This document shows positions 52,548 to 64,000 of a stretch of DNA of 64,000 nt, piece after piece. A program made the position numbers and the translations under genes. The stretch's first letter is position 1. Each line of letters begins with the position of its first letter. The stretch is from assembly GCA_009823395.1 (NCBI GenBank), contig CM020503.1, forward strand, positions 8,342,501 through 8,406,500, in the 5' to 3' direction. Below the pieces are notes generated by a model, which searched no databases, had not been told where the DNA came from, and was given only the letters and a program-made list of their open reading frames with translations. The DNA comes from Thamnaconus septentrionalis. Lineage: Eukaryota; Chordata; Actinopteri; Tetraodontiformes; Monacanthidae.

Positions 52548-55500
52548 CTAAAATCGCCTTCTGTTGTCTTCATTGTAGTATGGGTTGCCGCGGCCTTGGA
52601 CTGCAGAAGTGTACGGGTTGTTACTCTGCGACCGGGAGTCGGAGTATGGGGCTATCTCGTCATCATAGATCTGCAGCAGTGAAAAGAGATTCATTTATTT
52701 ATTTATTTTCCCATCACAATCTATGTACATGCTCATTAGTCTGCCCTTCTCCTCAATTTCCTCAGATTTCCTTGCTGATACACTGCACGCACAGAGAGGA
52801 ATACTCACAGCGTTCCGCCCTGCCAGACCCTCGTTTCTTCGGCCGGCGCCTGAACTCATCTCCAGGTTGTCCATCCTGGTGACAGGTGTGGCTCGCGGGA
52901 TCCTTGGCGCTCCATTATTGGTAAAAGCGGAGAGCGACCCTTGCGTTGAGGCCGCATGGACATTCGCGTTGTATTTGTTGACCAGAGGTGCCTTGTCAAA
53001 AGAGCTGTTAGCATAAGACATTCCAATGCCTGAAGTTTGCCCTTTGGTTTTCTTCTTTGAGGATCTAAGAAGATTTGAGAAATTAAACATGATGTCATTT
53101 TCTTTCATGAAATTGCCCTGTTATGTGTTGTTACATGAATTACTGACTGAAGTTAACCTGAGAGGAACTGAGGAACTCACTTGAGTGCCACCACAGGGAG
53201 CAGAACTAAAGCGAGTAGAAGCAATGCGCCTAACACAGAGCCAACAATGACCAGTATCAGCTGCCAGTCTGTGGAAAATCACAATTTGATGAAAGATTTA
53301 AAAAGATTGAAAATAAATAGTCTTTGTAGCTTTATTCACTAATAATAAACATTTATATGAATGCTGCTGTGCTTGTGAAGACCCACACATCACAGCTGGT
53401 GTAAGATAGAAAACAAATATTAGCCTTAACATTGTTTGCTATGTGCTTCATTACCATCACATACTCAAACTAACACACGAGGGCTTCAAATTTAATCACC
53501 GTCCCTCATACAGCAGCATCTTTATTTACATTTATACCATTTTTTAGGAGTAGATTGCGATTTTTTCTGTCATTGTCTATAATAATTTCTTGTTTGCTTG
53601 CGTCACTGACAGTCATGCTATAATACTCACTGTCTTGACAGTTGAAACCAGTACGACCGAAATCACATCTGAAAGAAAAGAAGAGGAAGATGAATTGCAT
53701 TTATTATGTAACTGCATAAATCTGGAACACAAGCTAACATATTTGGCTCTTACTGTGTACATTCAGAATCAGAAACAGCCTTGTATCCATTGGGACAAGC
53801 TGCAAAAAAGAGAAATTTCATTGAGTTTTATTTTAGGTGGATGTCATGCACATAAACAATACGTTACTAACTCTTACCAATGCACAGCGTGGTGGTGTGG
53901 TCTATCTTAATGTAGCCATTGATACAAGCGCAATTGGTATTTCCATCTTCAATTGAACATTTGGCAGTACTGTTGAGACAGGGATCCCTTGGGCAATGAT
54001 CGGCCACTGTCAAGAAAGGAAACCAGAGCTGTCAGTCTTTGGACTCCTGTATCAAATATGTGCACGGTATAAAAACAAAAAAAAAAATTACCACATCATA
54101 TTGTCATCATATTAACAGGAGAATCAAAGAAAAACACAATGCTAACATGTTATGGTCATTGTAAAACTTGTTATAACAAGATTACAACATTATATCTTAA
54201 CTCAATTGGTGAGTTACAAATTACATTTTATGGATGAATTCTTACCAGTAAAAGTAGCTCCACTCGAACCAACCCTTTCCTCAACAGTGCGTTGAGTGAT
54301 GTTAGAAGATGTTTCAAAGAGTATCTCCACAGTTGCACTGACGCCTGAATCTGCTCGAAAACGGGTACTAGAAGCAGGGGAACTAACAAAGTTCAAAACA
54401 TGAAGGTTATTTTCAATTGTGAAAATTATAAATTTGATGAAGAAAACAGTTATGAGATATAAATAAACACTATAAGAACTTACTTGATTGCAGTAACTAT
54501 AGAGTTAATGTAACCATTGTCTTGACCTTTGAAAGTATCGTTCAGCTGTTTTGTAAAGAAAAAACAAATCAGAAACATAAATCACAAAGTATAAACTGGA
54601 TTATTAAAAGTCATTTGTTTCATTTTAAATGACAAACATTTAGTTGCTGCTGCAACAACTTATCATGTTGCTCCACCGTCAAATCATATTTGACTGAAAT
54701 GACTGAAGATAAATTTCAATCCCAAGCTAAGCACTCACATTGAAAAACATATAAGCCACAGAGTAAAAGTTAAGGAATGTTTTCTTACGTGCTGAATGAT
54801 TACTTCTGAAGCAACTTTGAATTCCGGTGACGCCAGGTTGGTGAAAATTGCATTGTAAGTCAAATTTGGGAATCCTATGGTTCCAGGGAAAACTTTGGCT
54901 AAAATAGGAAAACATCAGAATGAAAATCATCTCTGAAGAAAACTGTATTTTTGGAAATAACGGCATTAAATGAAGTTTCCTGTACTTAATGTGAGAATAC
55001 TAGATCCCAGCTTTCATTTACCTCACCCCAAATATAGATGGCAGCAAATGAAGATTTACCTCGCTGACAGAGTGAGTTTCCATAATTGTAGTAATCACCA
55101 GTCAAGCACAAGCATACAAACTCTTGACCAGCTCGAGGCTGGCAGGTGATTCCTTGGCCACACGGGTTTGGGTTGCAAGGGTCTTTGACAGCAATGCAAA
55201 ACAAGACATTATAATTCTAATATGACAAACAATGTATTGCTACATTTAAAACGATTTTAGAGATGTGAAGACCCACCGGGAGGTGTTGTTGACCCTGGTG
55301 CGCTGGTTGCATCTGGTGTTGGAGTCGAAGGCCCTGTTGTACTGGTCTCATTTGTTGACGGTGGCACTGTTGCGCTGGTCTCATTTGTTGACGGTGGCAC
55401 TGTTGCGCTGGTCTCATTTGTCGATGGAGGCACTGTCGGGCTGGTCTCATTTGTTGACGGTGGCACTGTTGCGCTGGTCTCATTTGTCGATGGAGGCACT

Positions 55501-57550
55501 GTCGGGCTGGTCTCATTTGTTGACGGAGGCACTGTTGCGCTGGTCTCATTTGTCGATGGAGGCACTGTCGGGCTGGTCTCATTTGTTGACGGAGGCACTG
55601 TTGCGCTGGTCTCATTTGTCGATGGAGGCACTGTCGGGCTGGTCTCATTTGTTGATGGTGGCACTGTTGTGCTGGTCTCATTTGTTGACGGAGGCACTGT
55701 CGGGCTGGTCTCATTTGTTGACGGTGGCACTGTTGTGCTGGTCTGATTTGTCGATGGAGGCACTGTCGGGCTGGTCTCATTTGTCGACGGAGGCACTGTT
55801 GCGCTGGTCTCATTTGTTTCACCGGAAACTCCATCTGTCATCCAAAATGAGGAAATTTTTCATGATCCACTCTATCCTTTCATTCACAATTTCTTTTGAT
55901 GGTTTCAGTTTATGAGGAAATATGATCACTTTGACCACGTTTACCAATCTTGAGGCCATGGTTTTCAGCCAGGGAAGGGTGCATTACAAGTATTGACGAG
56001 TTTGGGTCGAATACAGTGTGAGATGGATAAACAGTGACACTGAACCAGTCCGTCGTGGCAAAGAGGGATTTACCAGTCAATCTACCCCCGACTCTCACCC
56101 ATGGTCATGAGCACTGGGTTATAACCGAAAGAATAAGGTCGCAGATACGAGCGGGCCCAAATTAGTTTCCTTCATAGGGTGCCTGGCCTCTCCCCTAGTG
56201 ATAGGGTGAGGAGTTCGGTCATCTGCGAGGAGCTTGGAATAGAACCGCTGCTCCTCCGCAGAGAAACCAGCTGAGGTGTCCTCAGTCACGTATACCTCAG
56301 TCACGAATAGAGCAGGACACAACATGAGAGAGACAGAGAGTGAGATATATATATATATATATAGAGAGAGAGAAAGTGAGAGCAGTCAGCAGTCTGTCAT
56401 AGCACTGAGATATGACACTTTCGCAAACATTATGAATAACTGTTCACATGCTACGATCAAAGTCCAGTTTACACACTGTAATATGTGAACTGCAATGGCA
56501 ATTATGAATGAACAAACACAATTCTCTGGTCTCTGGCAATGTACAGAGACTTCCTGGATGAAAACCTGCTCCAGAGCGCTCTTGACCTCAGATTGGAATG
56601 ACGTTCAGCACACAGCCAAGATTGATATCTTGGAGTAGTGGCATCAGGACAACTCTGAATGTCCAGAAGGGGCTGTGACAGAGCCAAGACCTTAGTCCCA
56701 TTGAACATCTAAACAACCTGAAGGAACTTGAGAGGTACTGCAAAGAGGAATGGGCCAAATTGCCCTAAAATGGGTGCGCCAAGCTTGTAGCATCATATTC
56801 AAAAAAGACTTGAGGCTGTAATTGCTGCTAAAGTCAATCAGCACTGATCAAAGATTTAGAATGTACATAAGAATACTAATGTGCATTCACTTTTTTTTTT
56901 TTTTGAATAAATTTGCAAAAAAATAAAAATAAATAAATCACAAAACTTTTTTAGGTTGTCATCATGGGGTGTTGTGTGTCCAATTTTGAGGATAAGAATC
57001 AATTAAAACCAATTTCAAATTAGGCTGTAAAATAACATAATGTGAAGCGCTGTGAATACTTTCTGGATGCACTTTATGACTTTATGACACTTTATTACGT
57101 TCAGTAGAACAGGGTGGGGTCAAATTGGTCACTGATTTGACTAATAAAAGAAACACAATAAAGATCTTTGTGATGGATATGACTTGACTCTAGCCAAAGC
57201 TCAAGGTTCTTGCCACACCAAAGAGGAGTTAAAAAATTACAATCTATTTTTCAGTACAAACAAAAACAATGAAACAAGACTTTTAAAAAGTAAAATGTTG
57301 TCAAGAGTATGTTATTATAGTTCTATCATTTTCTTTCCTATTCCCACTAATTTATCAGCTCTCCATTTTCAACTGGGCGGTTTTGATATACTCAAGTGGA
57401 GAAGGGAAAAGAATGACAAAAATGGAAAAAGAAGATCAAAAGATCTCAGCATTTATATTTTTTGAATTGGGGTCGATGAAAGTTAAGAGACTCACCACAA
57501 CAGGCCACAATCAGCCAAATGCCAAGGAGGAGATAGAGGATTTTAGCCAT
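52548..57550 (-). CDS. muc13: MUC13-like transmembrane mucin, paralogue 4, intact
   Basis: Exons 5' to 3': signal 57550-57496 (MAKILYLLLGIWLIVACC), repeat 55834-55277, EGF1 55182-55060, SEA 54892-54789, 54545-54484 and 54382-54246, EGF2 54006-53878, EGF3 53799-53754 plus 53668-53631, TM 53268-53181, tail 53064-52809 and 52670-52548. The total of 1,719 bases gives 572 residues and a TAG stop, with every phase matching. EGF1 has six cysteines (DPCNPNPCGQG...LCQRG). The SEA module starts VFPGTIGFPNL. EGF2 starts ADHCPRDPC. The helix is LILVIVGSVLGALLLLALVL. The tail (SSKKKTKGQ, NKYNANVHA, IYDDEIAPYSDS, NPYYNEDNRRRF) does not resemble the tails of paralogues 1-3. The order PTS-EGF-SEA-EGF-EGF-TM is that of MUC13, an epithelial surface mucin; the symbol is a family-level assignment and orthology is not proven. 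Confidence 0.88.
55300..55815 (-). repeat. 33-nt tandem repeat (PTS) of paralogue 4
   Basis: About 15 units encode NETSATVPPST, alternating largely with NETSPTVPPST, so a 66-nt dimer is visible. Each unit contains an N-x-T sequon (NET or NQT) next to Thr/Ser/Pro-rich sequence, giving potential N- and O-glycosylation in the same repeat. The frame is fully open. Confidence 0.93.
55835..57495. other. Intron 1 of paralogue 4
   Basis: No exon is recognised. It contains a short AT/GA run (56345-56372) and the Tc1 3' portion at 56510-57080. Flanking parts match intron 1 of paralogues 2 and 3. Confidence 0.6.
56510..57080 (+). mobile_element. 3' half of a Tc1-like element
   Basis: Contains gatgaaaacctgctccagag, ggaatgggccaaattgccct, a gcttgtagcatcatattc block and the terminal gcgctgtgaatactttctgg, the standard 3' half of fish Tc1-like elements, with broken coding frame. 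Confidence 0.8.
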
Positions 57551-57790
57551 TGTGACAAAATCAGAATAAAAATTCCAGGACCGCTGCAATTCAATGATTC
57601 AATGTGGCACTAGTGACCACAGCCACAGAGCTTTATCAATGCTTCAATGCTGGGGTGTCATTAGCCACGCCCCCTGGGTGGCTCTAGGCTCCAGGTGCCA
57701 AAGTACATGTCCTCGCCAGGAGACACAGCTCAGTGCCGCACCTTTTTTCTGCATTGCTGTTAGGAACTAAAACCATGTCTTTTGTCATTG
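57551..57790 (-). promoter_or_regulatory. Proximal promoter of paralogue 4
   Basis: The minus strand has a TATA-like GATAAAG (57637-57631) about 81 bases upstream of the ATG and GGGGCGTGGCTAATGACAC (57673-57655), a GC-box/KLF-type core joined to a TAATGAC element. Both are conserved at matching positions in other paralogues. Confidence 0.62.
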
Positions 57791-58174
57791 TTTTTCTTTT
57801 AGTAATTGGATGAGATGAGAACATACACAATCATTGGTCGATTAGATCTGGGTATTCTACGCGCAGTAACAAATTGGGCTTTTTCTTTCAAAACAAATTT
57901 GGCTTTTCTTTTGAGACAAAAATAAAACCGGCTTGTCACTGCAACATTTTTATCAGTTTCAGATTATGGAGACTTGTTGTATATGAATGCCACAGATAAA
58001 TGTCTTTGAGAAATTGACATTGTTTATCATGCTGCTCTGAGGTTCATGACTAACTGCAGACCCATCACTCATCACTGTGATTTGTATTCTCGAGTGGGAT
58101 GGCCCCCTTTGTCCACAAGGAAAATGTGTCATTGGTACATTTTTATCGAGGCCATTCTCGGACTATTGCCCAGT

Positions 58175-59165
58175 TGTGTTCAAAATAATAGCAGTCCAAC
58201 ATGACTAACCAGATCAATCACTGTATGTATAGTATAAATCATTATTACATGGCAAATAATTTACCAGTAGGTGTAGTAGAGTCAGAGAAACCAACAAACC
58301 CAACATTCATGATATGAATGCTCCTGAGTCTGTGTAATTTAATAATCAAGTGAAAGGGGCATGTTCAAAATCAAAGCAGTGTGGAGTTCAATCAGTGAGG
58401 TCATTCATTATGTGAAGAAACAGGTGTCATCCAGGTGGCCCTCATTTAAGGATGAAGCCAGCACATATTGTACATGCAATTCTCTCTGAAAACCTGAGAA
58501 AGACGGGTCGTGCCAGACATTGTTCAGAAGAATGGCATGCTTTAATTAAAACTTTAATTGGAGAGGGGAAAACATATATATATATAAACATATGGAAAGC
58601 CAAATCAGAGAGATGTGGAAGAAAACTACCATTCGAATGGATCGAACAATAGCCAGAATGGCAAAGACTCAGCCAATGATCAGCTCCAGGGAGATCAGAG
58701 ACGGTCTGAAGTTACCTGTGAGTACTGTGACAATTAGAAGACGCTTGTGTGAGGCTAATCTATCAGCAAGAAGGCCCCGCAAAAAACACGTGCTGCAGAG
58801 GATACAATTTGCCAAAGAACATATCGACTGGCCTAAAGAGAAATGGAGAAACACTTTGTGGACTGATGAAAGCAAGATTGTTCTTTTTGGGTCCAAGGCC
58901 TGCAGACAGTTTGTCAGTAGACCCCCAAATTCCCCCTGAATTCAAGCCATTGTACACTCTGAAGACCGTGAAGCATGGTGGTGCAAGCATCATGATATGG
59001 GGTTGTTTCTCTGAATATGGTGTCAGGCCTATTTATCACCTACCAGGGATCATGGATCAATTTGCTTATGTCAATATACTTGAAGAGGTCATGCTGCCTT
59101 ATGCTGAAGAGGGAATGCCCTTGAAATGGGTGTTTCAACAAGACAACGACCCCAAACACACAAGT
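58175..59165 (+). mobile_element. Tc1/mariner element, 5' inverted repeat and most of a decayed transposase
   Basis: The 5' end has cagttgtgttcaaaataata then gcagtc, a known type of fish Tc1 terminus. Frames (one frameshift near 58900) encode an HTH region ([20 protein letters not shown]), then [13 protein letters not shown] with the first catalytic Asp, GGASIMIWGCFSEYG, and FQQDNDPKHTSK with the second Asp. The block carrying the third acidic residue and the 3' terminus are missing. Confidence 0.85.
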
Positions 59166-59361
59166 AAGTGAGCAGCATCTTGGTTCCAGACCAACAAAAT
59201 TAGCATAACATATATGTATGTGATTACAATGATAACAGTTAATGGCCTCCTAGGCCAGCCCAGATCCCACCGTTGGCCAGGCAGTCCAGTCCCGGGCGGT
59301 AGGGCATCAGGACATCCCCCACCTGTCTCTTAACAGAAGGTCTGGGCTGACACAACAGTGA

Positions 59362-59640
59362 TGCAGTGCTTAGCACGGTCACAGGTTCAAACCCCCAGCC
59401 TGGGCAATTTCTCTGTGCAGTTTGCATATTCTCACTGCGTCTGCATAGGTTCCCTCCAGATTCTCCCACTTCCTCCCAAGGTCCAAAGAAACCCTCAGGT
59501 TGTGAGTTTGATTTCAAATGGTTGCGTGTCTTTCTATGTGGCCCTATGATTAAGCAGCCACTTGTCAAGGGTCTATAACCCCAGCTTAGGTTTACAGACC
59601 CACAGCTAGGATAGACTCCAGCATCCACCCCCTCAATGCC
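59362..59640 (+). mobile_element. Degraded tRNA-derived SINE
   Basis: Contains agcacggtcacaggttcaaa, ctctgtgcagtttgcatatt and a decayed 3' end (ctaggatagactccagcatc). Same family as 43299-43690 but strongly diverged. Confidence 0.7.
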
Positions 59641-60451
59641 CTCGCGACCCTTTTCTCACTTGTCCAGATTTTGCAGTATCGTGCTGAGGTCCAGAACAGT
59701 TAGCATTTTGAAAAAGGGAAACTGGAAGTGTGCTTTATTGACATTGCATCCATGCTAGTGGCTAGTGAAGTTTGACTCAGGGGGCTGGAAAAATGGAGGG
59801 GACATAGTGGTGTGAGCAATTTGTGACCCGCATGAACGGAATGAGAGCTGCGTTTGCATTCTCAGTGTGAAGTCGAGCACATTCCGAGTGGCTGTTAGAC
59901 TCAGCCGAGGCAGCCCTTTCACTCTGGTCTTGTTCCTATTTTCATGGACAGGATCTCGGGGCAGCAGCCGGGACCAGGAGGGTGTCCCCCTCTGGGTTAT
60001 GTTCCTGCCATCTACGGATGACATGCTTTTATTGGCCTACTCTTTTCGGCATGCACGTGCAGCCCATCCGTGATTATAGGGACTGCGTGAGTCTGCGCCG
60101 TGCCAACCAGGAAGTGAGGTGATACAGAGGCAGTCACAATAACTGTTGTTATCTGTTTTTCCTTGTATTCATTTCTCTGACACATGGACAGGTGTCATTA
60201 GTTGGTTCTCCTGGCTTCCTTTCTGTGCTGAAACACGTGTCCAATCCCAGACAACAAAGCTCAGTTCAATCCCCTTCATCTGTTTAGTAGCTATTAACAT
60301 TTGATCGGACAGATAAGATTGGTGAGAGGTTGAAGAGCAGATTGCTGTAGCCAGAGAGAAACTTTCTGGTAAGAGTGGAGTTAAGATAGTAAGTTTGCAT
60401 TTAAATATCATGGAAACATTTGTTCTAAAAAGGAAAAAAAAGATAAGAATA

Positions 60452-60715
60452 AGAGGGCGGCTGTTGGCACTGTCGCCTCACAGCAAGAAGGTCACGGGTT
60501 CGATTCCTGGACCTGGGGCTTTTCTGTTTGCAGTTTCCATGTTTTGTCAAGGTTCTCCGGATTCCTTCCGCAGTCCAAAAACATGTGTAGAGGCAATTTG
60601 GGAACTCTGAATTGTCGGTGGGTATGAGTGTGAGTGATTGTGTCTCTCACAGTGTGGCCCTGCGACAAACCGGCGACTTGCCCAGGGTGAAACATCTAAC
60701 CCCCGACCCCCCAGT
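60452..60715 (+). mobile_element. tRNA-derived SINE
   Basis: Carries gtcgcctcacagcaagaagg, a B-box GGTTCGATTCC, cagtccaaaaacatgtg and gcgacttgcccagggtg. The 3' tail is missing or replaced. Confidence 0.8.
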
Positions 60716-63700
60716 AGATGAGCATCAGTTTGTAAAACTTCCTCATTCTGATGCCAGCTATGATTTCGCAAAACAGGACTTGAGTGACACTCATTGTTAG
60801 CCTTGGGTGCAGTTACATTTATGAGACATCGGCCATAAAGTACATCCTTCCTTACAAGCTCAACCCTGAAACACTAAAATGTTATTATGACAACACCCAA
60901 AATAAGTCTGTTCCAGTAAAACCAAGTGTTCCTATTACTCAGAAATGAAACGGCTAAAGTAAAAACACTTTGAGCGTTGTGATCGGCATGAATTCCAACC
61001 TTCTCACAGCTGAACTACGAAACAAAAGGGTTACAAGAGGATCGACGGGGTCAACAGGATAAAAATAGAAAAGCAGGAACGGTCTTAATGAGTAAGAGCA
61101 GACCTTAAACTATAAACTGGCAGTCTCAAAGTCTAAGACCCAATCACCACCCTCTATAAAATTATATCTTTAAGGCGCCCTCGATCCAGGTACCATATCT
61201 GTAGTGACGTTTTTATTGGACCAACGTCATTACGGCCATCAATGGAAAAAGGGGCCGGACCAGCCTGTAGATAAAAAATGGCAATGTTCTTTATACCAAG
61301 AGTTCTTTATATATGTAGATAAAACAATTCTGCTAATTGGATGTATTGAGGAATAGTTGATTGATTCCTTTTGCCTTCAAGAGACAGCCAGCCACTTTGT
61401 GTGTGTATTTAAAGATATCGCCACTGTTTCCCAGCAACGTTTTTTTTCCCCTGCCAGTTTTATGAACTTGTTGTCGCCAGGAATGTCAACACAGATACCC
61501 TACCTGCTGACTGTAAGTCCAAAGTCACCTACACCCCGGACCCAGCCCATCCAGCAGCGTTTGTCACTGACAAATCTGAATAGAGTTCAGGGTGGCGAGG
61601 CAGAATGGCTATCCGGCAAAGAATGACACAGCAGCGTATTTCTGCGAGGACCCTGTTTTCAAATTTGAGTAGCAGAAAATTACGTGAAGCAAACAGGACA
61701 AGGGGGACTTTTTCTAGAATACTCAAAAAACGGTATAAACAAAATAGCCGTTGTAGAAGACAAGGCATCATTATCATCAGAAATTAAATGATTTCCTCTC
61801 ATTTTTAGCCCACTTGGTTAACCTCACCTCTGCGTAAATGTAAAATACAACTGTTCAGAGAGCAAGTTAATTCAGAAAAGAAATAGGAGTAGACTTTTAC
61901 CCATTAGAAATGTTTTATTAATTAATTTGTAAGGACGTCTGTGTATTTACTGTGTAAATTGTGTATTGGGGTTAGCAAATCCAAACAGGCAACAAACAAA
62001 CAGTAAACTCATAATGTGCAAATCAAGCAACAAGAACTGTGAGTTATGATGATAACAAATGATAATATAGAAATGATTTCTAAAATATTTAACAATACTA
62101 TATTAATGGCAAACGTGTGTAGTGTGTAGTTATCATAAGGTGTGACACAAAAAAGACATTCACTTAATTTTAGAACAGTGGCCTCTCACGCTTTTGCTGT
62201 GTGCTCAGAAATGAATATTGCAAGCGGAAACTGTATTTTGTCTGCCTCTTGGCCAGGACTCCCTTGGGCAGGGAGGGGGGGGGGGGGGGGCCACCCCACA
62301 CCCTCCCTGGCAAGGTGTTCCGGGAATAAGTCCGATAGCTGGTGACCATGACAACTACACAGTCTTTGTTATTACATGTCTTTTATGGTCAGACCTTTGG
62401 CCTCTGTTGAACTATTTTACTTCCCTTTACATACATACAATCATACATTTATGTGTTTGTGTGTGTATGTTTCACTATTTTTGTCCTTACACATGTTCAC
62501 AATTTGCTTCAAGACATCCTAAAATTTTTCTTACAATACAAGTAATTTGTACGCAGAGAGGTTGATTTTTATTTATTTATTTATTTTATTTTATTTATTT
62601 TTTTACAAAATTTATAGCACAGTGAACCTGAAAACCCAAAGCCTACCAAGAGCCTTTCTGGAGCCTCTACTTTAAAATATATTCAAATATAACGTATAAA
62701 AATAGTAAAGCATTTTAGAAAATCCTGAAATTTTTCAAGAATGAAGAACATTTTGTTTTGAAGACCCATGACGTTGCTCATCAAAAATGGGAGGATAAAA
62801 TGTAAAACACACATAAGCAAAAAAAAGCATTTACCTAACGGCAGTTAAATTGGTATACTGTGTAAAATTTTATGAGCGCCCTCCTTTTGTCCAATTAAAA
62901 AGAATGAATTTTGTAATTCAAGCAGCACTCATTACACTCAATTCAGCCATAAAACCTTTATAGAGCATACCTGGGTGTGCTCAGTGACATTCAAAATTTA
63001 TACAACCGTTGTCAGAGTTTAAGAATTGTTTATCTGGCAAAACGGTGCACTAAACAACTCCCTTGCGATTTTTGATGATTCAGAATGAGGTTTGAGCCTC
63101 TTGGGTTATTCGCGGTGTTTCGAGTTTCCAGATTCAATGTCTGCGAAAGGGCGCCACCTTCTGGCAGCAAGCTCTTTCTTTAAGTTAAGACTCGATGTCG
63201 TCTGGATTATTTGATTGATGGCCAGCATGCTGAAATCAATAAGTTCCGTGTCTTTTGTATCACTGGAGGACCCCACTATTCATACTCTGTTTAGGAAGGG
63301 GGCCAAAAGAAAATTTAAAGTCACAGCCGCAAAAATTGCTAAGTGTGCCTCCTGTCCACCTGTGGATAGTTGCTGCTCCCTGTCTGGCCTGCGTGGCTTT
63401 GGCGTGACAGTAGCGCCCCCTGGAACCAGTGGTTGAAGGAGATAATAAACAACCAGGAGAAGAAATAAACAAAAATTGTGAATCGCACTGTGAAAAAAGA
63501 AACATATTGGTTAAGTTCAAAACATTCCATCTGCAAAATTCATTAAAAACATTCAATGAGAATATGATTGCTTTTCTTTTGTTTTGTTTTTTAGATTTTA
63601 GTCTGGCCTGTAGGAGACAGCGCTCACATCAGTGACAAGAACTTCATTCATTTTAGCATGTCAGTAATGTACTGAAATTAACTTAATTTAATTTAACTAA

Positions 63701-63777
63701 CTGAAGCATTCAGCTTAGGGCAACTCCTGAAGTTAACAGACCAGAGGCGGAACATTGCTTCAACTGAAAAAACAAAC

Positions 63778-63906
<129 letters not shown>

Positions 63907-64000
63907 CTTAGCCAATCTTAGGGTTAGTTCCTGCTGTTGACTGCATGGAAAGGCCCAACACTGTCCACACCGTCTGATCTCGAGAGCTGCCATGGCCGTG

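Noticed and set aside
58592..59171. A functional transposase gene
   Set aside because: A frameshift near 58900 and the missing 3' part with the third catalytic residue show it is a dead Tc1 copy.
61357..63436. Several short open frames of 60-115 codons
   Set aside because: No family resemblance, leader or splice signals could be supported.

Overview
The window looks like teleost fish genomic DNA. The evidence is tRNA-derived SINE copies ending in a (TGAA)n tail, several decayed Tc1/mariner copies, many dinucleotide microsatellites, and GT-AG introns in all the genes. No prokaryotic features are seen. Everything here is read by eye; no database search was run.

The core is a tandem cluster of four paralogous genes, all on the minus strand. 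They have the architecture of the transmembrane mucin MUC13: signal peptide, one large tandem-repeat (PTS-type) exon, EGF, SEA (three exons), EGF, split EGF, transmembrane helix and cytoplasmic tail in two exons. From left to right they are: paralogue 1 (3355-16035), disabled by several lesions; paralogue 2 (16931-33770), with a roughly 10.2 kb repeat exon of Thr-Asp triplets; paralogue 3 (39049-43899), a mini version without EGF or SEA domains but with an intact 194-codon frame; and paralogue 4 (52548-57550), an intact 572-residue protein. I reconstructed exon boundaries from GT/AG sites, from intron phases (nearly all phase 1 in the ectodomain) and from comparison between paralogues. The summed exon lengths give whole codon numbers for paralogues 3 and 4, and for paralogue 2 after discounting two one-base insertions.

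The family shows fast evolution. Each of the three repeat exons uses an unrelated repeat unit: 36 nt, 18 nt built from 9 nt, and 33 nt. Paralogue 2 is a mosaic: its transmembrane and tail exons almost match paralogue 1, and its SEA/EGF region almost matches paralogue 4. Within the paralogue 2/4 match the introns are nearly identical, while the exons for EGF1, the first SEA segment and EGF2 are strongly diverged. Paralogue 1 has a SINE inserted inside its signal-peptide exon, a nonsense codon, four one-base deletions and a truncated EGF exon.

The four first exons share a proximal promoter with a TATA-like box and a GC-box-like CACGCCC element, which suggests common regulation. The proteins would be membrane-anchored, glycosylated surface mucins, probably epithelial by analogy with MUC13.

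At the left edge (1347-1413) is the signal-peptide exon of another minus-strand gene that continues outside the window. The introns and intergenic DNA hold SINEs, Tc1 remnants, a Harbinger-like fragment, a LINE reverse-transcriptase fragment, a 1.7 kb inverted-repeat transposon, MITE-like elements and microsatellites. No other protein gene was recognised from 57.6 kb to the right edge.
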